A stretch of DNA of 64,000 nt, taken from the NCBI GenBank assembly GCA_014706295.1, contig JACSVZ010000005.1, positions 20,190,172 to 20,254,171 on the forward strand, given 5' to 3'. Positions 28,142-39,715 of this stretch are shown here, piece after piece. The notes below the pieces were generated by a model that did no database searches, was not told where the DNA came from, and saw only the letters and a list, made by a program, of their open reading frames with translations. The translations under genes were made by a program, and so were the position numbers. The stretch comes from Lycocorax pyrrhopterus obiensis. Its lineage: Eukaryota > Chordata > Aves > Passeriformes > Paradisaeidae. How positions within the stretch are numbered: position 1 is the first letter of the stretch; each line of letters begins with the position of its first letter.

Positions 28142-29574
28142 GTATTTGGACATCTGATACAATAGTGCTGACAGGGAAGAACAGGACATGTGGTCCCAAC
28201 TGTTGCTGTCTGCTAAAATGACCTGATGCAGCACAGTACAGAGTTTAACTTGCAGCTTTCCTAATGCAGGGCTGCTGCTCTCTGCCAGAGCAGATGCTCT
28301 TGTGGGACCTTTTCCCAAATCCTTGGAAATCTGGGAAAACTTACTCTTCTGATATCAGTGGATATTAGAGCAGGGTTAGGATTGGGTTTTGTATGTGATC
28401 TTCCACGCTTAAAAAAAAAAATCCCAAAAAAACCGAGTAGATGGTCTGCCCTTACACTTCGTTGGGTGGGAGATGTTCTGGAGCTAGCAGACGTTTCCCT
28501 TTTCTAGAGCTGGGCTTATTGAGCTTTTACAGAAAGCTTTAAGCATTACACTGATGGGAGTGGTGAGTGTGGGGCTTTGGAAAGATATCTCTCCCTCCCC
28601 AGTTGGCTGGACATGCTGGGACTTAGTGGGAGAGGAGTAGTAAATGTCTTTCAAACCCTAAGCAGAGACTCTGCAGGAGATAAGGGCTGAGGACCTGAAT
28701 TCAGAGGCCCCTGCAGGTGTAAATTATAACACAGGAAGATAGTGGAGAATTTCAAAACACATTTTTTTGTGTTATGTACTTTATCTTGCCTTGCTGATGT
28801 CTCGCCTTTCCCCACACTCAGTCTAATTGCACAATGGTACGTGAGCTACACCACTTGCTATATTATTCAACATCTTCTCTCAGTTCCTCAGACAAGAAAC
28901 CTTGCAGACTTTTTGTGAAACCTTTTCCTCTGCCTCTGATGCTTCAGTGGTCATAACTTAAGAGGATTTGCAAGATCCTAGTACAACTAGTAATTTTGGC
29001 AACACCTTCAAACACATTGCTGTGTAATCAGATGTGCTGTCATGTAATGCCAGGTCAGGGTTTTATTGTGAAGGGCAGGGAGACTATTTATGTGAAAGAG
29101 GCACCTCCTATTTAAGAAAGAGTACTTGTTGCAAATAGCCAGCAGCATGTAACATTTAGAATTAAATGTCCTACCCAAGAGTGTGATCCACAACAAATGC
29201 ATAATCCAGGTGAGACACAAATGGCAGAGTTATTAACGTTTAAGCTTTAGAGGCAGGGGAGGAATCCTGAGCTGCAAAAGCTTTGTCAAAGTGACATTGA
29301 TTTTCTGGGGTTACTTTCCATTCTGCACAAATTCTGTACTTCACTTGCATTTGGTAATTGGCCTTATTAACGTTGTGGGTTTTTTCATCCCCTGAAACAG
29401 TTGTGAGTAGCACCAGTTGCCCCTCTGTCTCTTGATATATGTGTTACCCAAGATGAGCATGGATTTAGAATATACACATGGTTTAATGTGGCCAACTGAA
29501 CTGATATTCTGTGTTGAAAATACTGAATGAAAAGTAACTTGATGTTCTGTTCAACAATGTGACTTTCTTTTAAG
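28142..29574 (+). other. MBNL3: MBNL3 intron, 1.4 kb
   Basis: This short intron lies between the linker exon and the zinc-finger 3/4 exon, with borders GTATTT and TTTTAAG. A small A-rich tract lies near 28409-28432. I see no coding sequence or recognisable repeat. Confidence 0.9.
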
Positions 29575-29811
29575 GTTTGTCGAGAGTTTCAGCGTGGAAA
29601 TTGCACACGCGGTGAGAATGATTGCCGCTATGCTCACCCTATAGATATTGCAATGATAGACACAAATGAAAATACTGTTACAGTTTGCATGGATTACATC
29701 AAAGGTCGATGCTCTAGGGAGAAATGCAAGTACTTTCATCCCCCTGCACACCTGCAAGCCAAAATCAAGGCAGCTCAACACCAGGTGAATCAGACAGCTG
29801 CAGCTGCAATG
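29575..29811 (+). CDS. MBNL3: MBNL3 237-nt exon: zinc fingers 3 and 4
   Basis: The acceptor ends at AG 29573-29574 and the strong donor GTAAGT starts at 29812. The exon is phase 0 at both ends (79 codons). Both fingers are complete. Finger 3 is [21 protein letters not shown], split here as [10 protein letters not shown] and [11 protein letters not shown], with Cys-X7-Cys-X6-Cys-X3-His. Finger 4 is [10 protein letters not shown] plus SREKCKYFH, with Cys-X7-Cys-X4-Cys-X3-His. A basic helix [15 protein letters not shown] and an Ala tract follow. This is the most conserved part of the protein family. The module binds YGCY RNA, and all eight ligands are present, so the finger pair should be functional. 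Confidence 0.98.
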
Positions 29812-30449
29812 GTAAGTAGAGCTCTTCTCAAGCTACATTTCCATTGCTAAGAGATTTCATGTGTCATTTGTGGAAGAGTAGAGAGCTTTGTAAATGGCTG
29901 ACTTGAGAGCTGAGAGCATGTGCAAGATGCATCCCATCTCTTCATTCTGTCTCCATTCTCACCACAGCATGAAGCCCTCAGTGGCACAGTACATCTCACC
30001 ATGTAGGGACATGGTGCCCAACCCTGTGATTTGCTGACATGACATTGTGATGTGACATGAATGCAAGTGCAGCAGCACCGAACACCTTCCCTGGCTGACT
30101 CATAGGGGTCAGTTCAGCTTCCTCAATACACAGTACATCCTTTTCAGGGAGATCCTGGCCTGTTCTCTGCAAAAAGCAGATGATATCAGTTGCTTGAGCT
30201 TAGCAAACTTGTGTCCAATACCTTTGCCAAGACTTAGTGAAATTACAAGACACAAACCAAGGGTGACTTCCTGACCTGTTTGATGCTTTGGACCTGGTAG
30301 AGATGGTCCCACCTGCATTTTAAGTTGAATTGTGACTACTTGTATCTACAGTTCTGAACATGAGTCAAGGAAGACTTACCAGGTGACTCCTAGTTTATAT
30401 AAATGTTTGCCATTCTGTTGAGTTCGGTTTAATGGCACCTGTTTATTCC

Positions 30450-30797
30450 AGAGATGAGACAGCTGGGGAGGGAAGAAGAGGCCCAGGGGATCTTACACAT
30501 GTGCATAAGTTCCTGATGTGGGTGGTAAAGAAGGTGGAGGGAAACTCTTCCCTGTGGTACCCAATGAAAAGACAAGCAATGGGCACAAATTGAAATTCAG
30601 GACATTCCATTTAAACATAAGTAAAAATTTATTTACCAAGGAAAGAGCAAACACTACAACAGGATTCTTCATCCTAGGAGATACTGAGAACCTGCCTGAA
30701 TGGAGTCCCAAGCAAGCTGCTGTAGTTGACCCTGCTTTGAGCAGGGTGTTGGTCTAGCTGATCTCTAGAGGTCCCTTCCATCTCTTCTATGATTTCT
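30450..30797 (+). mobile_element. CR1-type LINE, truncated 3' end
   Basis: The sequence reads as a diverged copy of the 3' end of an avian CR1 element. It contains ATTCCATTTAAACATAAG, then TGACCCTGCTTTGAGCAGGG, then GTTGGTCTAGCTGATCTCTA and GAGGTCCCTTCCA, and ends in the family's CTATGATTT-like tail. CR1 copies are usually 5' truncated, and only about 350 bases remain here, with no intact reverse-transcriptase frame. It is a fossil insertion in an MBNL3 intron. Its presence, and the absence of mammalian elements, is the main sign that the host is a bird or close reptile relative. Confidence 0.88.
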
Positions 30798-31512
30798 TAA
30801 AACTTTTTAAAATTAGTATTTAAAAAGTTCTTACCTCCTCTTTGATTTAGAATTAAGGCTACTAAAATTTTTCAAAATACCTTTTTCTTTTTTTTAAGAT
30901 AGTAAAGGAGGTTGCTTTTAATTCATGATGAAATTTAATGCAGAGCCAGGGCAATTCTAGAAATTAAACAAGTGCCCTCCTTGTAGCATCAATATTACCT
31001 GGAATGTAATTTGAACAATTAATTTATACTGCAGTATTCATTTGTCCTGCAGAGTTTATTTGTTAGTTTTCTTACTGTTTTTATTGTTGTTGAAATAAGA
31101 GTGCAGGTCTGTTGAAAAATAACCTTCTGAAATGAAACTCTTGTGTTTTTCACAATTGAATCTTTATTTTTTCACTAATTATCTAGGACACTGCTACTTA
31201 ACCAAAGACAATGCATGTTTTATTCATCCTGCTGGCTTCTCTTAAAAATGTAATTAACCCTATTTGTATGCTGCTAACTAGAACCTTTAAAATATTTATT
31301 GATGGCTTGTTGCATCACCCGTGCTACCAAAACAGCCTACATTATTCATTGACTTTTCAAGGTTTGATGCATGTACTGTACCTGTTGAGGTGTAAGACTT
31401 TATTAAAGGAAAGAAAGGTGCTCTGTTTTCTTGGAGTGAAAAACAGATGCCAGGCTATGGGTCTACGTTCTAAAACAAATTTGGAATGACTTCAAATCTA
31501 AATTCAGCATTT

Positions 31513-31650
31513 CTGAGGGACCCAATCTGCAGTTACCTGATGTACACAAGTGGTAGCTTTACTCACTCCTGCTTGACTGAAGTCAGTGCAGCACTGGATG
31601 AACTGGGTAAGGCTCAGTCCCAGGACAGCACTTAAGCATGTGCTTGAAGC
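31513..31650. repeat. Ancient amniote interspersed repeat, diverged
   Basis: The stretch contains GCACTTAAGCATGTGCTT and, read on the minus strand, ACTGACTTCAGTCAAGCAGG followed by a TTACACCAGTGTAACTG-like part and TTGGGTCCCT. These pieces recur in an old interspersed repeat that I know from bird, crocodile and turtle genomes. I do not assign a family name. The match is by eye and partial. Confidence 0.5.
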
Positions 31651-31912
31651 TCCCTCCTTTTCCAGTGGTCCTTCTATCTCCATGAGTGCTCTGCTGGCCT
31701 CTGCATGATGTGTAGCTGCAGCATGAGGGCTGGAGCCCAGTGCCAGTCCCTGTGCAGGTGCTAATCCCTGAGCGCTCCTGCCCAGCTGTGCCAGTCGATG
31801 TGATGAAGCTCCAAAGCACGTGTCCTGTGATGACATTTCTTTACTTTTAAAACTTACTGAGGTAAAATAACTGACTTGCCACTAGGCCAGGTAATTACCC
31901 AGCCACCCCATG

Positions 31913-32092
31913 TTGTGCATGTCTCATCTTTTTAATATATTGTATAATCCATTCACTTTTTAATTTTTTTTCTCTTCACCTCCCCAAATTGTTGCTTTCT
32001 CTTGACACACCTCTGCTTGCTGTTTTTGTTACTGTGCTTGATCCCCCTCCCCGGCCCATTGCCATCAATGTGCTCGCTGCCTGCTAATTAAG
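31913..32092 (+). promoter_or_regulatory. AG-exclusion zone and YGCY cluster before the 54-nt exon
   Basis: No AG dinucleotide occurs between 31913 and 32090, and the next AG is the acceptor itself at 32091-32092. Immediately before the acceptor the tract is TGCCTGCTAATTAAG, without a good pyrimidine run, whereas T-rich and C-rich runs lie 40-140 bases upstream. Nine YGCY motifs start at 31993, 32014, 32018, 32035, 32060, 32071, 32075, 32078 and 32082. In MBNL1 the homologous exon uses a distal branch point and is repressed by MBNL binding to upstream YGCY sites. I infer the same autoregulatory or cross-regulatory control here. Confidence 0.8.
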
Positions 32093-32146
32093 ACTCAGCC
32101 AGCTGTCAGATCACTGAAGCGACCGCTCGAGGCAACCTTTGACCTG
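32093..32146 (+). CDS. MBNL3: MBNL3 54-nt cassette exon with nuclear signal
   Basis: This exon is exactly 54 nt, phase 0 at both ends, and encodes TQPAVRSLKRPLEATFDL. The acceptor AG is at 32091-32092, and the donor GTACTT at 32147 is weak. The peptide matches the developmentally regulated 54-nt exon of MBNL1 and MBNL2 (SLKRPLEATFDL core). In those paralogues it completes a nuclear localisation signal, and its inclusion shifts the protein to the nucleus. Both inclusion and skipping keep the frame: the Ala tract ending AAAAM can join either this exon or ALPPGAL in the next one. The size, the peptide and the upstream regulatory tract together make this very likely real despite its shortness. 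Confidence 0.93.
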
Positions 32147-35100
32147 GTACTTGGACCTTTCACCTTCTCGCTTTGCACGTAACCATCTTAGTCTGCATGA
32201 AAGCCTTCTGCTCTTGGTCTGTGGTGTTAGTGCCTGGGGAGACTGCCCATCCCAGCCAGAAATGTTCAGTGTGCATTCAGACATGCCAATCCTGTGCCTC
32301 ACACGCCATCCATTAATGTCTGAGCTTTGCCTCCTGAAGCCTGGATGTGTTTTGGAGACAGTGAATAATCTTGGGGGGAGGCAGCTCTGGCTTTTGAAGT
32401 GTTTTTCCAAACACTTTGGAGTCACAAGATGCAATGTTTCAGGGAGAATTAGAGAATTTAGCTCATTCGGTCTGCAGGGTGCTGTAAATGCCAGAGGATT
32501 GGGTGGTTGCGGGACAGATCCAGTAACTTTTCTTTGTATTCCCAACATCACAGCCTTGTCTGGCAGTGCCATGCTGGTAACTGCCCCGCACAAGGATGTT
32601 CTGTGTAATGGGCACAACTGAGATTTAGGGGGAGGAGGGCTAAACAGCATCCTTGGGGATCTGTGCTGGCAACTGAAGCAGGTGCAATGTGGGACTTGGC
32701 TCGTGCACTGGGTAAGCTGGGGAGATGACTGTCCCTTCACCTAGCTCTGTCTGTGGTTCATCCCCTCATTCCCCAGTGGGACAGTGTCAACAAAAGGACC
32801 TCCCGCCTTTTGCTTCAGTCTCAAGCATGGGATCTGCTCCCCGAGCTTCTGCCTGCAAGCTGTCTTCATATAAGCTGTCTTTGATTGTTTTATGAATCTC
32901 AAATAGTATGTTTTACTTGGCTTTATGATGCTCATAGTGAGGCAAGAGCCATCCTCACAGTACTGTCAGTCCTGGCTCCATAGAAGACAACTCCTTCCTG
33001 TTTTCCCAAATAATAAGGGATACAATACATTCTAAAAAAAAAAAAAGCTCTTGTTGCCCAGCTATAGCAGGGAGAGGGAAGAGTGGACACAGAGGAGCTG
33101 TGAAACCGTCAAGCTGATGTTGCTTCTCATTCCCAGAGCTAGGAAGGAGAAGCTGATCTGCTCCCCTTCCTCTCCAAAGACTTGGTTTTGGGTTTAAGTA
33201 GTCAAGAGGTTTCCTTATCAGAGTTTTAGGCAGCCGCAGTGAGAAGCCTTGCTAGGGCCCAGCTTCTGCCAGCAGTGGTGGAATGATGCTGTGAATGATG
33301 TCACAGCCTCTCACTTCCTCTGCTCGGTTGGCAAAGACACAGGCGCAAAGCCAGTGCAGGCAAGACCTGCACAATGCCTCGCTGCCCTCTACAAGAGCTA
33401 CCACTCTGAGGAGACACGGTCTGGCAGAGAATGGGAGAACCCATAACTACTCTCCCACTGAACAAACCCTACAAGAGAAGTTACTTGTACAAGTCTTCCT
33501 GCTCTGACACAACGAAAGGTTTGCAGCCACTTGTTGGAATATGTCACCTCTACTGAACCATTCATGAGTGATAAGAGCATGTATGATTTTCAGAGGAAAC
33601 TGCTCACATTGCTTCTGCTGCTTGCCAGGGAATGGGTGCCTTCTCTCAGATCATTCTGTATTTGTTGTGCCTGGCAGCAGACCCAGCCCCTCCTTGCTGA
33701 GTGCAGAAGGGTGAAAGTGTGATCTGGTCCCAGGAGATAGAGATCTAAGGGGAACTTTGAGGTGCAATTAAATTGTTTGTTGCAAAGATTTAATCCAGTT
33801 CTTGTCTTGCAAAAAATAACGAGAGGTTTGTTAACCAGCACATGGGAAATTCTGACTTTGGCATGCAGTGTGTTTTTATCTGTCAGTCTTGCTGAAGAAT
33901 TGCTTTCCATGCCATGCAGAGAAGTGGCACAAGCCTCTTTGTTCAGATGCTCATTCGAGCAGGACTGTGACTTTCCCAGCCCAAAAATGAGAGGCTGCCT
34001 GGCATTTTAGTAGGGGAAATTGTTCGTTTGGATCAGTGCAGGACTATCACATGGATACTGAACTGAATGAACCCTTTCACTGGTGTAAATGTCCAGATCC
34101 TGTTGCAAGGGTTGCATACCTATGTGTGCACACAAACGCACAGGGAAAAAATAAAGTCAGAAAAAGTTACTGTCCAAAGCTGCTGCTGTATTTGTGGTGG
34201 TCAGAGCTTGTCCAGAGGGAAAGCACAAGCAGCTGGATGAGGTAAATTCATCAAGTAAGTTCTTTGCTACAAGGGTTTAGTCTAATTCCTCTACTGCAGT
34301 GGGGCGACACTGGCTACAGAATTTGGTGGTGAGGAGTCTCCATTGCTTGTTGTATATTCTGCTTGTGGGATTCCTTCAGAACCAGGACATGGTGTGAGAA
34401 AAAAATGTTGTAGCCCATGTCAAATGAGACACATTTGTTTGATCCAGTGACCCTGCTAGATCCCAATGCAGAACTTGTATTAGCCCAGCTTCATCATGTG
34501 CAGTTTTAGATGCCTCTTCAAGGTGTTATAGATGGACCTTTCAGTGAGTGTGCTCCTGGCCTGAGGCTCTTACCTCTGCACAAGGGCTGGAGAAGGGCTG
34601 AAGCCAGGTCCTTCTGTCTCCCTGGGCCCTCCTGCACCTTAGTATCTAAAATAAGATTGGTTGGCAACAGGAGGAGCACATCTTCATGGATCCTGTGTGA
34701 CCACTCCTCCAGCTGCTGGGGTGGAGGGGTGACCCACAGGGCTGTGTCAAACCAGAAGCAGATCAAGATGGGTTCCTGGCTGCTGTGCCCACAGAGCACA
34801 CGTGGGAGAGCTGGACTTCAGGGTGGCACAGTAGCTGCTGCAGAGTGCTTGTTTCTTTAGAACACTGTGGAAATATTGCATTTATTTGTGTTTCTCCACC
34901 TGGGTGCTGTTGAGGGAGCAACAGTGAGGCTGCTATAGCTCATTTCTTTCCCTTGCTTCGAAGGGGCCTATAGCAGGTTAATAGGAATGGTGATGCTGGA
35001 GAGCTGATGGGATAGTCTGATGTGTCTTGATGTCCCTGTGGCCTGCTGGTGTCTGTATGCTCCCTCTGACTGCAGTGCTGGGCTTGGGAATTGTCCTAGG

Positions 35101-37275
35101 AAGTGCCGGGACATCACAGCAAGGTCTCAAAGCCTTCAGCTGTTCTGCTTTTGGCACTACCATTGTGGGGTTTGGGGTGGTGACAGCCTTTGGCCAAGAA
35201 GCAGGGAGTCAAAAGTCCATTATGTGCCTGGCACAGTTGCTTTGCTATAATTAGTAAATTCTTCTTCTGAGGCAGATTCTGGAAGTGTCTGAAAGGGATT
35301 ATTTAGCAATTGGGTACTGTAAGGAGCATGAATTTAAGTAGCAAGTTCTTCAGTCACTGTAAAGCTGTAAAACCTCTGTGATGTACATGAAACTACTTCA
35401 GACTCTAAGCTGCAGATCTGTCTCATGCCTGGAGGAACATTCACGTAGCCATCATTAAATAGATGAGTTGTAGATACAGGCAGACTTAATACAGATACCA
35501 ATGAAAGCTTACCTAGAAATGAAAACTGATACATCATCCTAAAATATGTATCTTAAGTAAAAGATTTTGTTGTCCATGTCTGAGAATATTGTCCCATCTG
35601 ACTGCTGTCTTTTGGTAGGAGCCAGAAGAAATCTGGGAAGATTAAGTCCTAATGCTGAGAATGGATGCCTGCTAGCATAGGCAAAGGATGTGTGCATGTC
35701 TGTGGGCAGTTTTGCAAATGCAATTTCTTCTAATTTTCTTTTTTAATATTAAAACCACCCAAAAGCCACCATGTGAGTAGAGAGAGGATGGAGTAATGTT
35801 TTGCCTGGAAGTATGTTGCTTAACATTTCTCAGATGAGCAGTCTCCTATAGCAAATTAAATTTAGAGTGAAAACCTGTTTCTAGATAGCGACAAACTGTT
35901 GCAAGCTTTCACTTACACTCTTGTTGTGTGTTGATCTTCATAAGGCTTTAAAATATCTTTACTTATATCGTTTCTTCTGAGTACTGTGTTTGTAGCTTTA
36001 ACCCTTCATTAGCCAAACCTTCTCCATTACCTACCATTCATTTGTGACCTATTAAAATAAAAGTAGGAGTGATAACCCTGTTTTTCAGCCATTGCTTTGC
36101 TACATGATACAGATTAACAGCTAGTCAGAAATGACCTGATTCTGCATGACTTCCACGTGCTTAAATCTCATTGACATCAATGGGAGTGTTACGTGCAAAA
36201 GGACTGCGGGGCATAATTAAAAAGGACCCTTTTCTATCACAATGTGGAGAAAAAAATGTGGTTTCTTACTTGGGTACAATGAAAAGCTGTAAATCATTAG
36301 AAACATTCCTGTCTCTAAAGAACCTGACATACTACTTTGCTGTTGAGACATGCTTGGGTGAATGATGAGTAACTCACTGAGAAAAGTTCCTGAGTTGGGT
36401 TAATGCTTTTTACCAAGTCTGATCATGAAACAGGTTTGACGGGCTGGAAGAAGCCCGTGGTGTGATAGAATGAAAAGAAGGGATCTGTCAATGGCTTTTT
36501 CCACTGTTGATAACAAGTGAGCAGTACTTGACTGATGGAGGCCACCTTCTATAAAGTGGGAGCTGGTCCAAATCTGCTGGTGGGCTGTGCCTCTGGTGTG
36601 AGCGGTGGAGAATCAGGCCTGGTCTTGACCATGTTGGTCAGCCTCTCTACTAACAAGTGGAAATGCATTTTACTGTGAATGTAATGTTATGTGTGTAATT
36701 GGCAACAGCTACAGCTTTACCACCTGGACACATTGGGTTGGCTGCACAGTGTGCACGCTTCCACACATGCACACATACATGTAGGCAGGTGTTGAACCAG
36801 AGGCAAGCATCCCTTTTTTTTTTTTCATGGCATTTGTTGCTTATGCTAATCTTCATGGGTTTTAAATAGTCATCTACTGTGTTTTTCCTGTTTGTCTGGG
36901 GGTTTTTAATGCTTGTTGCCTGCAACTGCTCTTTGTAGCATCCTGTCCAGGTGATCACCTCTCCCCTTCCTTTTCCCTGTGCTTTTTTCTCCCTCTGTAC
37001 CCAAGTCAGTCCTACTGAAAAGGTCCTTAGCATCCCTCCTCCTTTTGGACTCTGCCCCTCCTCCTGGTGCATTTACTAACTGCTTACCTAGTGAAGCTGT
37101 TGTTTCACCTTCTACTCGTACTGTGACTTAGCTGCTCTTCTCTTTCTTATCTCGCTAAGTTGATACAGTTGCAGGTGATTTGCAGCCAAGACCCCCTATT
37201 ATTTATTGCATGCTTGACCTACATCTGGGCCCCTTCATTTACTCCACGTGTCTTTAATGACTCCCTTATCCACAG
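32147..37275 (+). other. MBNL3: MBNL3 intron, 5.1 kb
   Basis: The intron has a weak GTACTT donor and a good acceptor TTATCCACAG. It carries a poly-A run at 33034-33046, a poly-T run near 36814-36826 and a repeat-like stretch near 36131-36215. Opposing ORFs of 160 and 209 codons at 32111-32740 overlap one another and show no family resemblance. No further exon is recognised. Confidence 0.87.
36131..36215 (+). repeat. Ancient amniote interspersed repeat, diverged
   Basis: The block contains CACGTGCTTAAATCTCATTG, then ACATCAATGGGAGTGTTACG, then TGCAAAAGGACTGCGGGG. It resembles the same old bird and reptile repeat family seen near 31513-31650, whose hallmark is a CATTGACTTCAATGGGA-like core next to CACGTGCTTAA. 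Family name not assigned. Confidence 0.5.
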
Positions 37276-37426
37276 GCCCTGCCGCCTGGTGCACTTCAAC
37301 CTTTACCAAAGAGGCCAGCACTTGAAAAAAACAATGGTGCCACCACAGTCTTTAACCCAAGCGTTTTCCACTACCAACAGGCTCTAGCCAACATGCAGTT
37401 GCAACAGCCTACATTCATCCCTACAG
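37276..37426 (+). CDS. MBNL3: MBNL3 151-nt exon: KRP linker
   Basis: The acceptor CCACAG ends at 37275 and the strong donor GTAAGT starts at 37427. The exon starts in phase 0 and ends in phase 1, with its last G completing a codon with the next exon. It encodes [38 protein letters not shown] and [12 protein letters not shown]. The LPKRPALEK stretch is a conserved basic motif of MBNL proteins that contributes to nuclear import together with the 54-nt exon. The sequence before the acceptor is AG-free for 83 bases (37191-37273), longer than usual. The exon can follow either the 54-nt exon or the zinc-finger exon directly. Confidence 0.96.
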
Positions 37427-39679
37427 GTAAGTGTCTCCTCACTTTCCCCACCATCATGGTTGTTTATTTTATGACCTTGGTGTTCAGCTAATGAGCAGTT
37501 TTGTAAGAGTCCTTAGCAAAAGAGTATTGGTGTGTAGTTTCATGTTAAAAATGGATGAAAAATTAACATTTGCTGTTTGACTCTTTTCCCTTCACCTACT
37601 ACAATTTTGAGCTTTTCACATGTAAAGATCCTTCTTAGCCCTTTTTGTGTGGTTTGGGGTTTTTTTTAAGCAAACTAAGAAAAATGTCTGCATGTTTCTT
37701 GAGTTCACACTTTCTGGTTTTCCTCCTTATGGTTCAACTGGTTAATCCCAAATTAATTCTTTGACTCTTGCGTAGCGCTCTTATGGACTCGTGTTAAAAT
37801 GTCTTATGGACCTCTATGCCTGCTCTCTTGAGGCTGTAGGCACCTTACTGACCTACATATTGCAGCAGCTGTGATGTTTATAGAGGGAATGGTTAGTCTT
37901 TAGTAAATACAAATGATATAATCCTCTTTAAAGGCATATATTTCCCTGTTCCTTGTCTTTTGACCAGTACAATACCCTAAGCTTTTTAAAAGCAATTTAA
38001 CTCCCAGCTTTTATTGTACCTTTAAGGTCTCAGAGTTAAATTGAAAGATGCAGTTCAATAATTCTTATAGGACTGGAAATATTAATGTGGCAGATGTGAC
38101 TGACTTCTGACTGGCAAATTAACTGCAGCCAAATGAAAAACAAAACCTACTTAGAGTGGAAAGTATTATAAGTGGCTGAATTAGGAATATTCCAGAGTTG
38201 ATAGCTCATGTTTTAGTAGCATTATTATTCAGAGCATCATAAGAAAATTAATGCCCAGTGTTTTTAATGTTTAATGCTGTATTTACTCATCAGATGATAT
38301 TTCCAAAAATACACCAAGTGTTTCTCTGGGCTGACCCCTGAAGGTGAACACACAGTGGACCTGCACCTTGGCCCTGTTGTTCTTTGGGGTCAGGGGAAAA
38401 GCTTTAGAGACAATCCTGTCCTGAGAGCAAACTTTCTCAGGTAGAGTGTGGGTCCAGGGAGTGGGGACCTAAACCCTGTGCTCGTGTGGCCTTTCTGTTA
38501 TGACAGCCCTTGGAAGCACTTAGAACTCACCAGCTGCCAAGATGTTCTTCCAGGGAAGTGGATTCTCATGCGGAGAGATGGAGTAGTAGCCTTTTACCTT
38601 GTGCTCTGCAAAGTGTTGGAGGGGCTGGGCTGAGCTGACCTTACCACAGTTCTGTCAGATGCCAAGTGAAATACTTCTTCAGGAAACACTAAGCAGAAAA
38701 CAGGAAACACCTTGGGGAATGCCAAGTCCCCCAGCTGGCTACACACTCCTCTTTCTCAAGGTCGCAGTTGCCAAAGTTGACATAAGGACATGCATTTCTG
38801 ATAGAATACCATAAATCAGCTGTACCCAGGACTTACTGTGCCGTGGTGCTGGTCTCATGGCAATGAAATTACATGCAGGGCTGATGCATAACAGGGCTGC
38901 TTACTGGCACCTGCTCTTGTCTGAAGACATTAATGCTGGGCAGAGCAGCAAATTTCCAGTTAGAGGATGGATCTGTGATGAATTTATGTTACACATCAGA
39001 CTCCAGATCTGGGCTTGGCCTTGGCAGCATTCAGGAAAGCAAAGCAGAGAGGTGGCACGTCGCAGCTCTCACCGTGGGGAGGGGAAGGGAGCTGTTGCTT
39101 TTCTTAGTATCTCTTGTTCAGTTGTTGAGAGATCAGCATCATGGGTTGCCATGGCAGGAGGGAGTCAGGCTGTCTCTTGAAAATAGCATCACCGCTGCAA
39201 TTTTTTCAAGTCCAGAAAAATAAATGCCTCTTTCAACTTAAACTAGAGACTTTGAATCCCAGTCCCTGCCTGTGGGAGTAAATTGCTTATGGAAAGTCAG
39301 TTTTAACATGAGTGTGACATTCTTCTAAGGGCAGTTTTTTTCTGCTGACACGATCAGAAAGAAATCAACATACCCAATCCCCAAAAAATCCCAAACAACC
39401 CTGATTTCTGGGATCAGTCATATCATTTAATACCAAGGTGGGAGGAGTTTATTCTCTACTACCCAAGAATTAAAGAATTAATTTGGTTTGCTATGATCTC
39501 TTAAAACTGAGTTTAAACTATTTATGTACCAATATGCAGAATTTGCTTGCATGTGCTTAAATATTGAATGCTGCAAAGAGAATACCTGCTTTTTAGTTAA
39601 AGTGATATTTAACACTGAAGCTTCACTAATGAAATATCCCTTTTGTTCATCTTTCCACGCTTCAATGCATGGTGTGCAG
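37427..39679 (+). other. MBNL3: MBNL3 intron, 2.25 kb
   Basis: The borders are GTAAGT and GGTGTGCAG. The intron is AT-rich over 37440-38330, and the rest is unremarkable. No coding sequence or identifiable repeat is seen. Confidence 0.9.
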
Positions 39680-39715
39680 GGTCAGTTCTGTGCATGACAC
39701 CCACTGCAAGCGTTG
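39680..39715 (+). CDS. MBNL3: MBNL3 36-nt cassette exon
   Basis: The acceptor GTGTGCAG ends at 39679 and the donor GTAGGT starts at 39716. The 36-nt exon starts and ends in phase 1, so skipping is silent for the frame. Joined to its neighbours it reads T-GSVLCMTPTASV-V, matching the GSILCMTPATSV segment of MBNL1. A 36-nt exon at this place is a known alternative exon of the family. Its acceptor has only a weak pyrimidine tract, which fits regulated use. It is too short to be found by ORF length and is called from phase, homology and borders. Confidence 0.93.

Larger units (their letters stand above)
29812..32092 (+). other. MBNL3: MBNL3 intron upstream of the 54-nt cassette exon
   Basis: This 2.3 kb intron holds a CR1 remnant at about 30450-30797 and an AT-rich block at 30800-31330. 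An ancient repeat-like stretch follows near 31513-31650, and the intron ends with a 178-nt AG-free zone directly before the acceptor. No further coding sequence is recognised. The ORFs on either strand are short and unrelated to known families. Confidence 0.88.

Noticed and set aside
32111..32740. Opposing ORFs of 209 (minus) and 160 (plus) codons just after the 54-nt exon
   Set aside because: They overlap each other and the real exon, show no domain or composition typical of protein, and have no splice-consistent extension.
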